A DNA stretch of 64,000 nucleotides from positions 310,001 through 374,000 of the forward strand of contig CBDASJ010000017.1 of the NCBI GenBank assembly GCA_965199555.1, read 5' to 3'. Origin of the DNA: LMUY01 sp965199555 (GTDB taxonomy: Bacteria > Pseudomonadota > Alphaproteobacteria > Acetobacterales > Acetobacteraceae). This document shows positions 34,441 through 43,611 of the stretch, piece after piece (the stretch's first letter is position 1; the number at the start of each line of letters is the position of its first letter). The notes below the pieces were generated by a model. That model was not told the origin of the DNA and did no database searches. It saw nothing but the letters and a program-made list of their open reading frames with translations. The position numbers were made by a program, and so were the translations under genes.

Positions 34441-36810
34441 CTAAGGCTGTTCCGGCCAATCGTGCCGCGGGTAACGGCCGCGCATGTCGCGCCGCACGTC
34501 TGCCCATGCCCCGGCCCAGAACCCCGCCAAATCGGCCGTGATCGCGACCGGCCGCTGCGCGGGGGAAATCAGCGCGAACTGCAACGGCACCCGCCCGCCT
34601 GCCAGCGTGGGTGTGGTGCGCTGGCCGTAGAACGCCTGCGCCCGGGCGGAGGCGAGTGGCACCGGTTGGGTGTAGTCGATTGCGGCGCGGCCGCCGGGAA
34701 GCGCCAGGTGGGTGGGCAGGTCGCGGTCCAGGCGGCTGGCGTGCTCCCATCCCAGCAGGCCGCGGAGCAGTGCGTGCAGGTCCAGCTTGGCCGCGTCCGC
34801 CAGCCGGGACGTGCCGAGCAGATGGGGCGCCAGCCAGTCGCGCACGCCGGCGGACAGGGCGGCATCCGAAAGGTCCGGCACCGCCGGGTCGAGGCCGCGG
34901 AGCAGGGCGGCGCGGGCCTGGAGTTGGCGGCTGGCTTCCGTCCAGTCCAGCACTTCCAGCTTGCGCCCGGCCGCGTCGGCGAGGATGCGGGCGGTTTCCG
35001 CCGGATCGGCGGGCACCGTGCGGTCATCGAGCACGAGGGCGCCGAACCTGCGGCGGCGGCGTGACAGCACGGCGCCGGATACCGGGTCAAAGCCGCTTTC
35101 CACCGTTTCTGTGATGCGCCCGGCCGGCAGGTCCGCCGGGTCGAGCGGGGCGGCCAGGCGGATGCGGGCGGAGGCGCCGAGCTCCAGCGCGGCGGCCACC
35201 AGAAGGGGCGCCTTGGCCAGCGGGTCGGTCGCCGGCAGCTTGGCGCCCCCGCCGCCGGACAGGCGGAACGACCCCACTTCACTCCGGCGCTGGGCGATGC
35301 GGTCGGGGAAGGCGGCGGCCAGCAGCGGCGCCGGATCGCCGGCGGCGGGCGCGGCCGTGCGCAGGCGGCGGCGGTACTGGTTGGCGGCCTGGCGGATACG
35401 GGACAAGGCGCCCCGATCCGCGTCCCGCCGCCCGGCCAAGGCTTCCAGCCGCAGCGCGATGTCGGCGGGGGCGTCCCGCTCCCGCATCGGATCGCGTTCC
35501 TCCAGCAGGGCCGCCAGGTCGGCGGCGAGCGCCTGTTCGGGTGCGGACGCGGCGGCCAGCATCATGGCGGCCAACCGGGGATGTGCCCCCAGTTCGGCCA
35601 TGCGGCGGCCGGCCGGCGTGATCGCCGCTTCCTCGGTGGCGCCAAGATCGGCCAGCAGGGCACGGGCGGCGGCCAGCGGCCCGGCGGCGGGCGGGTCCGG
35701 GAAGGGCAGGGCCTCCGGCGCCGTGCCCCAGGCCAGGCAGTCCAGCACCAGGCCGCTCAGCTCGGCTTCGGTGATCTCCGGCCGGTCGAATGGCGGCAGG
35801 CCGCGATGCAGCGCCGGGGTCCACAGCCGGATCGCAACGCCGGGCGCTTCCCGCCCGGCCCGTCCGGCGCGCTGGTCGGCTGCGGCGCGGCTGATGCGCA
35901 GCGTGGCCAGCCGGGTCAGCCCGGTGGCCGGGTCCAGCCGCGGGGTCCGCCGCCAGCCGCCATCCACCACCACCCGCACCCCCGGCACTGTCAGCGAGGT
36001 TTCGGCGATGCTGGTCGCCAGCACGACGCGGCGCTGGTCGGCCGGGCGCAGGGCGCGGTCCTGTTCGGCGGGTGGCAGGTCCCCGTGCAGCGGCAGCACC
36101 AGGGCGCCGCATCCGTCCAGCGCCGCCTGCGCCCGCCGGATTTCTCCCATGCCGGGCAGAAAGGCGAGCACGTCACCGTCATGCGCGGCCAGGGCGTCGC
36201 GCACCGCCGCGGCGACCGCGCCCGGCAGGTCGCGGGGCGAGGCGATGTCGCGGCGGGCGTGCTGCACGGCGACGGGGAACATGCGGCCGGCGCTTTCCAC
36301 GACCTCCGCCCCCATCAGGGCGGACAGCCGGGCGCCGTCCGCCGTGGCGGACATCGCCAGCAGCCGCAGCTCCGGCCGCAACTGCCGTTGCAGGTCCAGG
36401 CACAACGCCAGCGCCAGGTCGGCAGCCAGGGCGCGCTCGTGGATTTCGTCCAGGATCACCAGGCCGATCCCGTCCAGCCCCGGATCGGATTGCAGGCGGC
36501 GGACCAGCAGGCCTTCCGTCACCACCTCGATCCGGGTGGCGGCGGACACGGCGGAATCGAGCCGGGTGCGATAGCCGACGGTCCCACCCACCGGCTCCCC
36601 CAAGGTGGCCGCCATCCGGGTGGCGGCGGCGCGGGCAGCGAGGCGGCGCGGTTCCAGCATCACGATGCGGCCGGGCACCTGGTGGAGCAGGTGCAGCGGC
36701 ACCAGCGTGGTCTTGCCGGCGCCCGGCGGCGCCACCAGCACGGCGTTGCCTGCCGCGAGAACCGCTTCCAAGGCGGGGAGGGCCTCGCGGACGGGCAGGT
36801 CGCTGGTCAT
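34441..36810 (-). CDS. hrpB: ATP-dependent helicase HrpB
   Basis: About 789 residues of the DEAH-box RNA helicase family, HrpB type. Motif I is APPGAGKTT (27-35), motif II DEIH (121-124), motif III SAT (154-156) and motif VI QRAGRAGREAPG. The HrpB-specific C-terminal domain follows, ending DMRGRYPRHDWPEQP. I use ATG 36810 rather than the upstream TTG. Its biological role is poorly defined; in some bacteria it affects mRNA processing. The gene is divergent from the UDP-xylose synthase gene 81 bp away. Confidence 0.93.
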   Translation of the reverse strand: MTSDLPVREALPALEAVLAAGNAVLVAPPGAGKTTLVPLHLLHQVPGRIVMLEPRRLAARAAATRMAATLGEPVGGTVGYRTRLDSAVSAATRIEVVTEGLLVRRLQSDPGLDGIGLVILDEIHERALAADLALALCLDLQRQLRPELRLLAMSATADGARLSALMGAEVVESAGRMFPVAVQHARRDIASPRDLPGAVAAAVRDALAAHDGDVLAFLPGMGEIRRAQAALDGCGALVLPLHGDLPPAEQDRALRPADQRRVVLATSIAETSLTVPGVRVVVDGGWRRTPRLDPATGLTRLATLRISRAAADQRAGRAGREAPGVAIRLWTPALHRGLPPFDRPEITEAELSGLVLDCLAWGTAPEALPFPDPPAAGPLAAARALLADLGATEEAAITPAGRRMAELGAHPRLAAMMLAAASAPEQALAADLAALLEERDPMRERDAPADIALRLEALAGRRDADRGALSRIRQAANQYRRRLRTAAPAAGDPAPLLAAAFPDRIAQRRSEVGSFRLSGGGGAKLPATDPLAKAPLLVAAALELGASARIRLAAPLDPADLPAGRITETVESGFDPVSGAVLSRRRRRFGALVLDDRTVPADPAETARILADAAGRKLEVLDWTEASRQLQARAALLRGLDPAVPDLSDAALSAGVRDWLAPHLLGTSRLADAAKLDLHALLRGLLGWEHASRLDRDLPTHLALPGGRAAIDYTQPVPLASARAQAFYGQRTTPTLAGGRVPLQFALISPAQRPVAITADLAGFWAGAWADVRRDMRGRYPRHDWPEQP

Positions 36811-36891
36811 GCGCCGCGTTGTCGCGGTGTGTGACAAGTCGGACAAGCCCCCGTAGAACTGTGCGGCCGCAGCAAAGGATGTCGTCCCTTA

Positions 36892-37890
36892 ATGAGCCTG
36901 ACCCGCAAGCGCGTTCTGGTAACCGGCGGCGCCGGCTTCGTCGGCTCGCACCTGTGCGAGCGGTTGATCGCGCGGGGCGACGACGTCCTGTGCGTCGACA
37001 ACTACTTCACCGGGCGCAAGGACAACATCGCCCACCTGCTGGGCCACCCGCATTTCGAGACCATGCGGCACGACGTGACGTTCCCGCTGTATGCGGAGGT
37101 GGACGAGATCTACAACCTGGCCTGCCCGGCCTCGCCGATCCACTACCAGTTCGATCCGGTGCAAACGACCAAGACCTCGATCATGGGGGCCATCAACATG
37201 CTGGGCCTGGCCAAGCGGGTGAAGGCCCGCGTGCTGCAGGCCAGCACGTCGGAGGTGTATGGCGACCCGACCGTGCATCCGCAAACGGAGGATTACCGCG
37301 GCAACGTCAACCCGCTCGGCCCGCGTGCGTGCTACGACGAGGGCAAGCGGGCGGCGGAAACGCTGTTCTTCGACTACCACCGGCAGCACAAGGTGCGGAT
37401 CAAGGTGGTTCGCATCTTCAACACCTACGGTCCGCGCATGCACCCGAATGACGGCCGGGTGGTGTCCAACTTCATCGTGCAGGCGCTGCGGGGCGAGCCG
37501 ATCACGCTGTATGGCGACGGCAGCCAAACCCGGGCGTTCTGCTTCGTGGATGATCTGGTGGAGGGTTTCTTGCGGCTGATGGACACGCCGGACACGGTGA
37601 CCGGGCCGGTCAACATGGGCAACCCGCACGAGATCCCCGTGCGGGAACTCGCGGAGCGGATCATCCGGCTGACCGGGTCCGCTTCGGTGGTCGAGTATCG
37701 GCCGCTGCCGGCGGACGACCCCACGCAGCGCTGCCCGGACATCTCCCTGGCGCGCCGGCTGCTGGATTGGCAGCCCACTGTGGAGTTGGACGCCGGGCTG
37801 CAACGCACGATCGGCTTTTTCGCCCGCTTGCTGGCTGAACGCGGCAACGACGACCCGGCGCTCCCCGGTCCAGTGGCGCAACCGGCATGA
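36892..37890 (+). CDS. UDP-glucuronate decarboxylase (UDP-xylose synthase)
   Basis: 332 residues of the extended SDR family. NAD-binding TGGAGFVGSH near the N-terminus, the UXS signature ACPASPIHYQFDPVQT, ASTSEVYGDP, and catalytic Tyr148/Lys152 in RACYDEGKR. The VRIFNTYGPRMHPNDGRVVS block also matches UXS closely. It converts UDP-glucuronate to UDP-xylose in the cytoplasm for glycan assembly. The UDP-glucose dehydrogenase that makes its substrate follows, with starts overlapping the stop by four bases (ATGA), which supports the assignment. Confidence 0.93.
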   Translation: MSLTRKRVLVTGGAGFVGSHLCERLIARGDDVLCVDNYFTGRKDNIAHLLGHPHFETMRHDVTFPLYAEVDEIYNLACPASPIHYQFDPVQTTKTSIMGAINMLGLAKRVKARVLQASTSEVYGDPTVHPQTEDYRGNVNPLGPRACYDEGKRAAETLFFDYHRQHKVRIKVVRIFNTYGPRMHPNDGRVVSNFIVQALRGEPITLYGDGSQTRAFCFVDDLVEGFLRLMDTPDTVTGPVNMGNPHEIPVRELAERIIRLTGSASVVEYRPLPADDPTQRCPDISLARRLLDWQPTVELDAGLQRTIGFFARLLAERGNDDPALPGPVAQPA

Positions 37891-39200
37891 AGATCGCGAT
37901 GATCGGCGGCGGCTATGTCGGGCTGGTGTCCGGCGCCTGCTTCGCCGATTTGGGCGTCGAAGTGTGCGTGGTGGAGCGCGACGCGGCCAAGCTCGCCTTG
38001 CTGCACGACGGCAAGATGCCGATCTACGAGCCCGGCCTGGACAAGCTGGTGCATGACAACGTGGATGCCGGGCGGCTGCGCTTCACCGGCGACCTGGCGT
38101 CGGCCGTGGCAGACGTGGAGGCCGTGTTCATCGCGGTGGGCACGCCGACCCGGCGCGGCGACGGCCATGCGGATGTCAGCTACGTCAACGCCGCGGCGGA
38201 ACAGGTGGCGCAGGCGCTGACCGATTATGCGGTGATCGTCACCAAGAGCACGGTCCCGGTCGGCACCGGCCGCCGCATTGCCGAGATCGTGCGGCAGGTC
38301 CGGCCGGATTTGGAGTTCGACGTCGCCAGCAACCCGGAATTCCTCCGGGAAGGCAGCGCCATCGGCGATTTCATGCGCCCCGATCGGGTGGTGATCGGCA
38401 CGCAAAGCGCCCGGGCGCAGGAGGTGATGCGGCGGTTGTACCGTCCGCTGAACCTGATCGAGACGCCGATCCTGTTCACCGCCATCGAGACGGCCGAGTT
38501 GACCAAATACGCCGCCAACTCGTTCCTGGCGATGAAGGTCACGTTCATCAACGAGATGGCCGATCTGTGCGAGAAGGTCGGCGCCGACGTGCATGACGTG
38601 GCGCGCGGGATCGGGCTGGACGGGCGCATCGGCCGCAAGTTCCTCCATCCGGGGCCGGGCTATGGCGGCTCCTGCTTCCCGAAGGACACGCTGGCCCTGG
38701 CGCGTATCGCGCAGGACTGGGGGGCGCCGTCCCGCCTGGTGGAAACCACCGTCGCGGTGAACGACGCGCGCAAGGCCGGGATGGCGGCGCGGGTGATCGC
38801 GGCCTGCGGCGGCAGCGTGCGTGGCAAGACGGTCGCGGTGCTGGGGCTGACCTTCAAGCCAGAAACGGACGACATGCGCGACGCACCCAGCCTGCCGATC
38901 ATCGACCGCCTGATCGAGGAAGGCGCCACCATCCGCGCCTACGACCCGGAAGGCATGGAGGCGGCCCGGCCGTTACTGCCCGGCGGCGTGGAGTTCTGCG
39001 CGTCGGCCGGCGCGGCGGTGCAAGGCGCGCACGCGGCGGTGGTCATCACCGAGTGGAACGAGTTTCGGGCGATCAGCCCTTCCACCCTGGCGGACGGGCT
39101 GCTCGACAAGGTCGTGGTGGATTTGCGCAACGTGTTCGACCCCGTGGCAATGCGGCAGGCCGGGTTGCGCTACTCGGCCATCGGCCGCGGCGGCTCATAG
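37887..39200 (+). CDS. ugd: UDP-glucose 6-dehydrogenase
   Basis: 437 residues. NAD-binding MIGGGYVGLVSGACFADLG, then the family block NPEFLREGSAIGDFMRPDRV, and the catalytic cysteine Cys263 in GPGYGGSCFPKDTLAL. It oxidises UDP-glucose twice to UDP-glucuronate, the substrate of the upstream UXS. The pair supplies UDP-glucuronate and UDP-xylose for exopolysaccharide or lipopolysaccharide. The start overlaps the UXS stop by ATGA. Confidence 0.96.
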   Translation: MKIAMIGGGYVGLVSGACFADLGVEVCVVERDAAKLALLHDGKMPIYEPGLDKLVHDNVDAGRLRFTGDLASAVADVEAVFIAVGTPTRRGDGHADVSYVNAAAEQVAQALTDYAVIVTKSTVPVGTGRRIAEIVRQVRPDLEFDVASNPEFLREGSAIGDFMRPDRVVIGTQSARAQEVMRRLYRPLNLIETPILFTAIETAELTKYAANSFLAMKVTFINEMADLCEKVGADVHDVARGIGLDGRIGRKFLHPGPGYGGSCFPKDTLALARIAQDWGAPSRLVETTVAVNDARKAGMAARVIAACGGSVRGKTVAVLGLTFKPETDDMRDAPSLPIIDRLIEEGATIRAYDPEGMEAARPLLPGGVEFCASAGAAVQGAHAAVVITEWNEFRAISPSTLADGLLDKVVVDLRNVFDPVAMRQAGLRYSAIGRGGS

Positions 39201-39211
39201 GGAGGAACTGC

Positions 39212-39985
39212 ATGCCCGACATCCGGCGCGGCGATTTGGGAGAGTATCCGCTGGCCAACCGGGTCGCGGTGGTAACGGGGGGCAGCAGCGGGATCGGCGC
39301 GGCCACGGTGCGCCGCCTGGCCGCTGCCGGCGCGGCGGTCGTGGTGGGCTACAACGCCGGCCTGGACCGCGCCCGGGCGCTGGTGGCCGAGCTTCCGGGC
39401 GACCGGCACACCGTCGCGCACCTGCCGATGGAGGACAGCGCGGCTATCCGCGCTGCGGCGGAGGCGGTGAAGGCTTCCTTCGGCAAGGCCGACGTGCTGG
39501 TCAACTCCGCCGGCTTCACCAAGGCCGTGCCGCACGCCGACCTGGACGCGATGGACGACGACACGTTCGACCGCATCATGGTGGCCAACGTGCGCGGGCC
39601 GTTCGCCACCATTCGCGCCTTCGTGCCGCTGCTTCGCGCGTCCGGGGACGGGGTGGTGGTCAACGTGTCCTCGCTGGCCGGATCGACCGGGCAGGGCAGT
39701 AGTATCGCCTATTGCGCGTCGAAGGCGGCGCTGGACACGATGGGATTGTCGCTCGGGCGCGTGCTGGGGCCGGAAATCCGCGTGCTGGGCGTGGCCCCGG
39801 CGGCGGTCGCCACGGACTTCGTAAAGGGCCGCAGCATGGAGGCGGTGGAGAAGCAGGCCGCCGGCACGCCGCTGAAGACGGTGACGCAGGCGGATGACGT
39901 GGCGCTGGCGATCATGGGCGCCATCACGCATCTGCGGCTGTCGACCGGCACCACTCTGCTGGTGGATGGCGGCCGGCACCTTTAG
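39212..39985 (+). CDS. SDR-family oxidoreductase
   Basis: 257 residues of the classical short-chain dehydrogenase family. Cofactor motif VTGGSSGIGAATVRRLAAAG, NSAG in DVLVNSAGF, catalytic Ser near 154 (NVSSLAG) and Tyr167/Lys171 in AYCASKAAL. A perfect GGAGG lies 7 bp before the ATG, which fixes the start. It follows ugd by 11 bp, so it may be in the same transcript, though its substrate is unknown. Confidence 0.9.
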   Translation: MPDIRRGDLGEYPLANRVAVVTGGSSGIGAATVRRLAAAGAAVVVGYNAGLDRARALVAELPGDRHTVAHLPMEDSAAIRAAAEAVKASFGKADVLVNSAGFTKAVPHADLDAMDDDTFDRIMVANVRGPFATIRAFVPLLRASGDGVVVNVSSLAGSTGQGSSIAYCASKAALDTMGLSLGRVLGPEIRVLGVAPAAVATDFVKGRSMEAVEKQAAGTPLKTVTQADDVALAIMGAITHLRLSTGTTLLVDGGRHL

Positions 39986-40053
39986 CCGGCATTCCGCTTG
40001 CGGGACCCCGACGCGGCCGTAGACTCGTTCGCCGCTCTGCCCCCAATATCGCC

Positions 40054-40074
40054 TCGCGCTGCAGTGCAGCGCGA
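40054..40074. promoter_or_regulatory. Perfect palindrome upstream of dppA-like gene
   Basis: Arms TCGCGCTGCA and TGCAGCGCGA around a single central G give a perfect 10-bp inverted repeat. It ends 23 bp before the ATG of the peptide-binding protein gene and lies 69 bp after the SDR stop. No T-run follows, so an operator for a dimeric repressor of the importer operon is more likely than a terminator. Inference from structure and place. Confidence 0.5.
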
Positions 40075-40097
40075 CGGGCTGGATCGGGAGCAAAGGC

Positions 40098-41690
40098 ATG
40101 AAGCGTCGCGATTTCCTCGCGGTGGGCGGTGCGGGCGTGCTGGGGACGGCCATCGCGGGGCGGCATGCCGCGGCGTTGGAGCGGGTGGGCGACGGGCAGA
40201 TGCTGGTGTTCTCCGGCGGCCAGCCCGTTCCGGTGCTGGACCCGCACGTGCGCTACGACTGGTCGACCCGCATGATGCAGCAGGCCGTGTATGACGGTCT
40301 GGCCAAGTATGTTGGCAACCCGGCGAAGATCGTCCCCTGGCTCGCCGAGCGCTGGGACACCAGCGCGGACGGGCTGACCTGGACGTTCCACCTGGCCGCC
40401 AACGCCAAGTTCCACAACGGCGACCCGGTCGACGCGGAGGCGGTTCGCTTCTCGTTCGAGCGGGCGTTGAAACTCAACAAGGGCGTGGCTTGGATGCTGA
40501 AGGGCCATCTGGAGCCGACTGGCATCGTGGCGGTCGATCCGCAGACCGTGCGCATGACGCTCACCCAGCCATACGGCGCCTTCCTGTCTTTCATTCCGCT
40601 GTGGTTCATCGTCAACCCGAAGCAGGTTATGGCGGCGCAGATTGGCGAGGATTACGGCCAGAAATTCCTCACCGACGGCGACGCCGGCTCCGGCCCGTTC
40701 CGCATCAAGCGATGGGACGGGCAGGCGGTGATGGCGCTGGATGCCGTGGCGGATTACTGGAAGGGTTGGCCGATGCCCGCCGGGGATCGCCCGGCGGGTG
40801 TGATCTACCGCGTGATCCGCGAGCCGGCGCCGCGCAAGGCGGCGCTCCAGCGCGGCGAAGTGGACATGGTCACCGAGATGACGCCGGACGACTACGACCA
40901 GATGGCCAAGATGCCCAACATCGTGGTCACCGACGACACCGGGATGACGCCGTTCACCATCCAGATGAACACCCAGAAGGGACCGACCGCCGACGTCAAC
41001 TTCCGCAAGGCGCTGGCCTACGCCTTCGACTACGACGCGCTGCTGCAGATCGAAAACGGGGCCGCGAAGCTGCTGGACAGCCCGTTCCCGAACGCCATGA
41101 CCGGGCATGTCGCCGTGGCCGACATGCCGCGGAAGAACCTGGACCGCGCCCGGGAATACCTGGCGAAGACGAAATGGCCCAAGGGCGGCATGGAGCTGGA
41201 TTACACCTACGTCGCCGGGTTGGAGGTGGAGCGCCGGATCGGCCTGGCTTTGCTGGAGTCGCTGCAGCCGCTGGACATCAAGGTCAACGTCGTGGCGCAG
41301 CCCTGGCCGACGCTGGTCGGCCGCGGTGCCAAGCCGGAAACGGCGTCCAACCTGGTCGCGGTCTACGTGACGCCAGTCAGCCCGGACGCCGACGTGATCG
41401 CCGCGCAGTACTCCTCCACTGCCGCCGGGCAGTTCTGGGCGATGCACCAATTGTCCGACCCGCAACTGGATAAGATGATCGCCGACGCGCGGGCGGAGAT
41501 CGACCAGGCCAAGCGCATGACGATGTATGCCGCGATCCAGCATCGCATCGTGGACCTGCAGCCCTGCATCTTCGGCATGCAGGAGGATCGCAAATGGGCG
41601 ATGCGGCAATATGTCCACGGGTTTGAATACTGCCCGGTGCGGCTGACGGGTGAAGTGGACCTTTACACGCTTTACGCCGCCAAGGCGTAG
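40098..41690 (+). CDS. dppA: Peptide/oligopeptide ABC transporter substrate-binding protein
   Basis: 530 residues, SBP_bac_5 family. A Tat signal (MKRRDFLAVGGAGVLGTAIA) is followed by the family signature LTWTFHLAANAKFHNGDPVD and VRFSFERALKLNKGVAW, and the C-terminal MQEDRKWAMRQYVHGFEY. It captures small peptides or similar solutes in the periplasm and hands them to the permeases encoded next. First gene of the dppABCD...F-type operon; a palindrome upstream may regulate it. The true ligand is not known, so the Dpp label is by family. Confidence 0.88.
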   Translation: MKRRDFLAVGGAGVLGTAIAGRHAAALERVGDGQMLVFSGGQPVPVLDPHVRYDWSTRMMQQAVYDGLAKYVGNPAKIVPWLAERWDTSADGLTWTFHLAANAKFHNGDPVDAEAVRFSFERALKLNKGVAWMLKGHLEPTGIVAVDPQTVRMTLTQPYGAFLSFIPLWFIVNPKQVMAAQIGEDYGQKFLTDGDAGSGPFRIKRWDGQAVMALDAVADYWKGWPMPAGDRPAGVIYRVIREPAPRKAALQRGEVDMVTEMTPDDYDQMAKMPNIVVTDDTGMTPFTIQMNTQKGPTADVNFRKALAYAFDYDALLQIENGAAKLLDSPFPNAMTGHVAVADMPRKNLDRAREYLAKTKWPKGGMELDYTYVAGLEVERRIGLALLESLQPLDIKVNVVAQPWPTLVGRGAKPETASNLVAVYVTPVSPDADVIAAQYSSTAAGQFWAMHQLSDPQLDKMIADARAEIDQAKRMTMYAAIQHRIVDLQPCIFGMQEDRKWAMRQYVHGFEYCPVRLTGEVDLYTLYAAKA

Positions 41691-41700
41691 CAGCCGGGCG

Positions 41701-42708
41701 ATGCTGCGCTTCCTCGCGGCCCGGCTGGCGCTGCTGGTGTTGATGCTGGCCGGGCTGGTGGTGATCACCTTCGTGGTTGCCAACGTGGTGCCGTCCGACC
41801 CGGCGGCGCTGGCGGCCGGGCCGGATGCCACGCGGGACATGGTGGAAACGGTTCGGCACGAGTACGGGCTGGACCAACCCTTGCCCGCGCAGTTCGTCCG
41901 CTACGTGCGGGACGTGGTGGCCGGCAATCTCGGCCGCTCCGTGCAGACGGGGGACTCGGTCGGGGAGGATTTACGGCGCTACTTCCCGGCCACGATGGAG
42001 CTGGTGCTGCTGTCGATGGCGTTTTCCGTGCTGGTTGGGGTGCCGCTCGGTGTGTTGGCGGCGGTGCGGCGCGATCGTCCGTTTGACCACCTTGTCCGGG
42101 TGCTGGCGGTGTCGGGCGTGGCGTTGCCAGCCTTTTGGGCGGCGCTGCTGCTGCAACTGGTGTTCGCCGTGCATCTCGGCTGGCTGCCGACCAGCGGCCA
42201 GCTTTCGGTCGCCACCGCGCCGCCGGACCCACGCACCGGGATGATCCTGCTGGACGCGCTGCTTGCCTGGAACTGGCGGGTGTTCTGGGAGGCGCTGCGC
42301 TACGCCCTGCTGCCCGCCTTCGTGCTGGCTTTGCCCTCGCTGGCCGCCATCGTGCGGGTGAACCGGGCCGAGATGATCGAGGTGCTGGGTGCCGATTACG
42401 TCACCGCCGCCCGGGCGCACGGCGTGTCGCCGTGGCGGGTGATCGGCTGGCTGGCGCTGAAGAACGCGATGCTGCCGACGCTGGCCATGGTCGGGCTGCG
42501 GCTCGGCTGGACGCTGGGAAGCTCCTTCCTGGTGGAGACGGTGTTCGACTGGCCGGGTATCGGGCTGTATGCCGTGTCCTCCGCCCTCGCGTCGGACTTC
42601 AAGCCGGTGATGGGCGTCACGCTGGCGATCGGCGTCACCTTCATGCTGGCCAATCTGCTGATCGACCTCGCCTATGGCTGGCTGGACCCGCGGACCCGTA
42701 CGGCATGA
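41701..42708 (+). CDS. dppB: ABC transporter permease, DppB type
   Basis: About 335 residues with six membrane segments. N-terminal MLRFLAARLALLVLMLAGLV and VPSDPAALAAGPDATRDMVE, and the permease EAA-type loop EVLGADYVTAARAHGVSPWR toward the C-terminus, with ETVFDWPGIGLYAVSSALA. It starts 10 bp after dppA and its stop overlaps dppC (ATGA). With DppC it forms the inner-membrane channel. Confidence 0.92.
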   Translation: MLRFLAARLALLVLMLAGLVVITFVVANVVPSDPAALAAGPDATRDMVETVRHEYGLDQPLPAQFVRYVRDVVAGNLGRSVQTGDSVGEDLRRYFPATMELVLLSMAFSVLVGVPLGVLAAVRRDRPFDHLVRVLAVSGVALPAFWAALLLQLVFAVHLGWLPTSGQLSVATAPPDPRTGMILLDALLAWNWRVFWEALRYALLPAFVLALPSLAAIVRVNRAEMIEVLGADYVTAARAHGVSPWRVIGWLALKNAMLPTLAMVGLRLGWTLGSSFLVETVFDWPGIGLYAVSSALASDFKPVMGVTLAIGVTFMLANLLIDLAYGWLDPRTRTA

Positions 42709-43607
42709 GCGAACTGGCGGCCGGCACGAGGGTGCCGCTGCGGCGGGCGGCCCGGCTGCGACGGCTGCGCTTCGTGGTGTGGACGTTTTCCGGCAGCTTT
42801 TCGGCCCTGCTCGGCCTGGGCATCGTGGCGGCGTTCCTGCTGCTGGCGCTGTGCGGCCCGGCCATCGCGCCGTTCCCGGCGGATGCGACCGGGGCGATGC
42901 ACCTGGCGCAGCGCTTGCAGCCGCCTTCCGCGCTGCATTGGTTCGGCACGGACGAGATGGGCGACGACATCCTGTCCCGCGTGGTGATCGGCACCCGCAC
43001 CAGCCTCTGGGTCGGCCTGGTGATCACTGGGCTTGCCAGCCTGGTTGGAGTGCCGCTGGGTATCGCGGCCGGGTATCTCGGCGGGACAGTCCGCAGCGTC
43101 GTCATGCGGGTGACGGACGTGTTTCTCGCGGTGCCCGGCCTCGTGCTGGCCTTGGCGATCGTGTCGGCGCTCGGCCCCGGCGTGCTGCACGCGGTGCTGG
43201 CGCTGTCCGTGGTGTGGTGGCCCGGCTATGTCCGGCTGATCGAGGCCAAGGCGCTGACGCTGCGCAGCGAGCCGTATGTGGAGGCGGCGCGCACCATGGG
43301 CGCCGGGCATGGCTGGATTCTGCTGCGCCACATCCTGCCCAACTGCGTGTCCCCGCTGATCGTCAAGGCAAGCATGGACATGGGGCTGGCGATCTTGGCG
43401 GTTGCCTCGCTCGGCTTCATCGGCCTGGGGGCCAAGCCCCCGGCGCCGGAATGGGGCGCCATGGTGTCGGTGGCCCGCAGCTACATGCCGGATTGGTGGT
43501 GGTATAGCGTGTTCCCCGGGTTGTTCATCTTCCTGACCGTGCTGGGCTTCAACCTGTTCGGCGACGGGTTGCGCGACATGCTCGACCCTCGCAGCGCGCG
43601 GGGGTAG
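42705..43607 (+). CDS. dppC: ABC transporter permease, DppC type
   Basis: About 300 residues. The motif HWFGTDEMGDDILSRVVIGT is the DppC/OppC signature. The EAA loop is YVEAARTMGAGHGWILLRHI, and the C-terminus ends in FNLFGDGLRDMLDPRSARG. The start is the ATG at 42705 overlapping the dppB stop (ATGA). The next gene starts 4 bp after the stop. Confidence 0.92.
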   Translation: MSELAAGTRVPLRRAARLRRLRFVVWTFSGSFSALLGLGIVAAFLLLALCGPAIAPFPADATGAMHLAQRLQPPSALHWFGTDEMGDDILSRVVIGTRTSLWVGLVITGLASLVGVPLGIAAGYLGGTVRSVVMRVTDVFLAVPGLVLALAIVSALGPGVLHAVLALSVVWWPGYVRLIEAKALTLRSEPYVEAARTMGAGHGWILLRHILPNCVSPLIVKASMDMGLAILAVASLGFIGLGAKPPAPEWGAMVSVARSYMPDWWWYSVFPGLFIFLTVLGFNLFGDGLRDMLDPRSARG

Positions 43608-43611
43608 CGGG

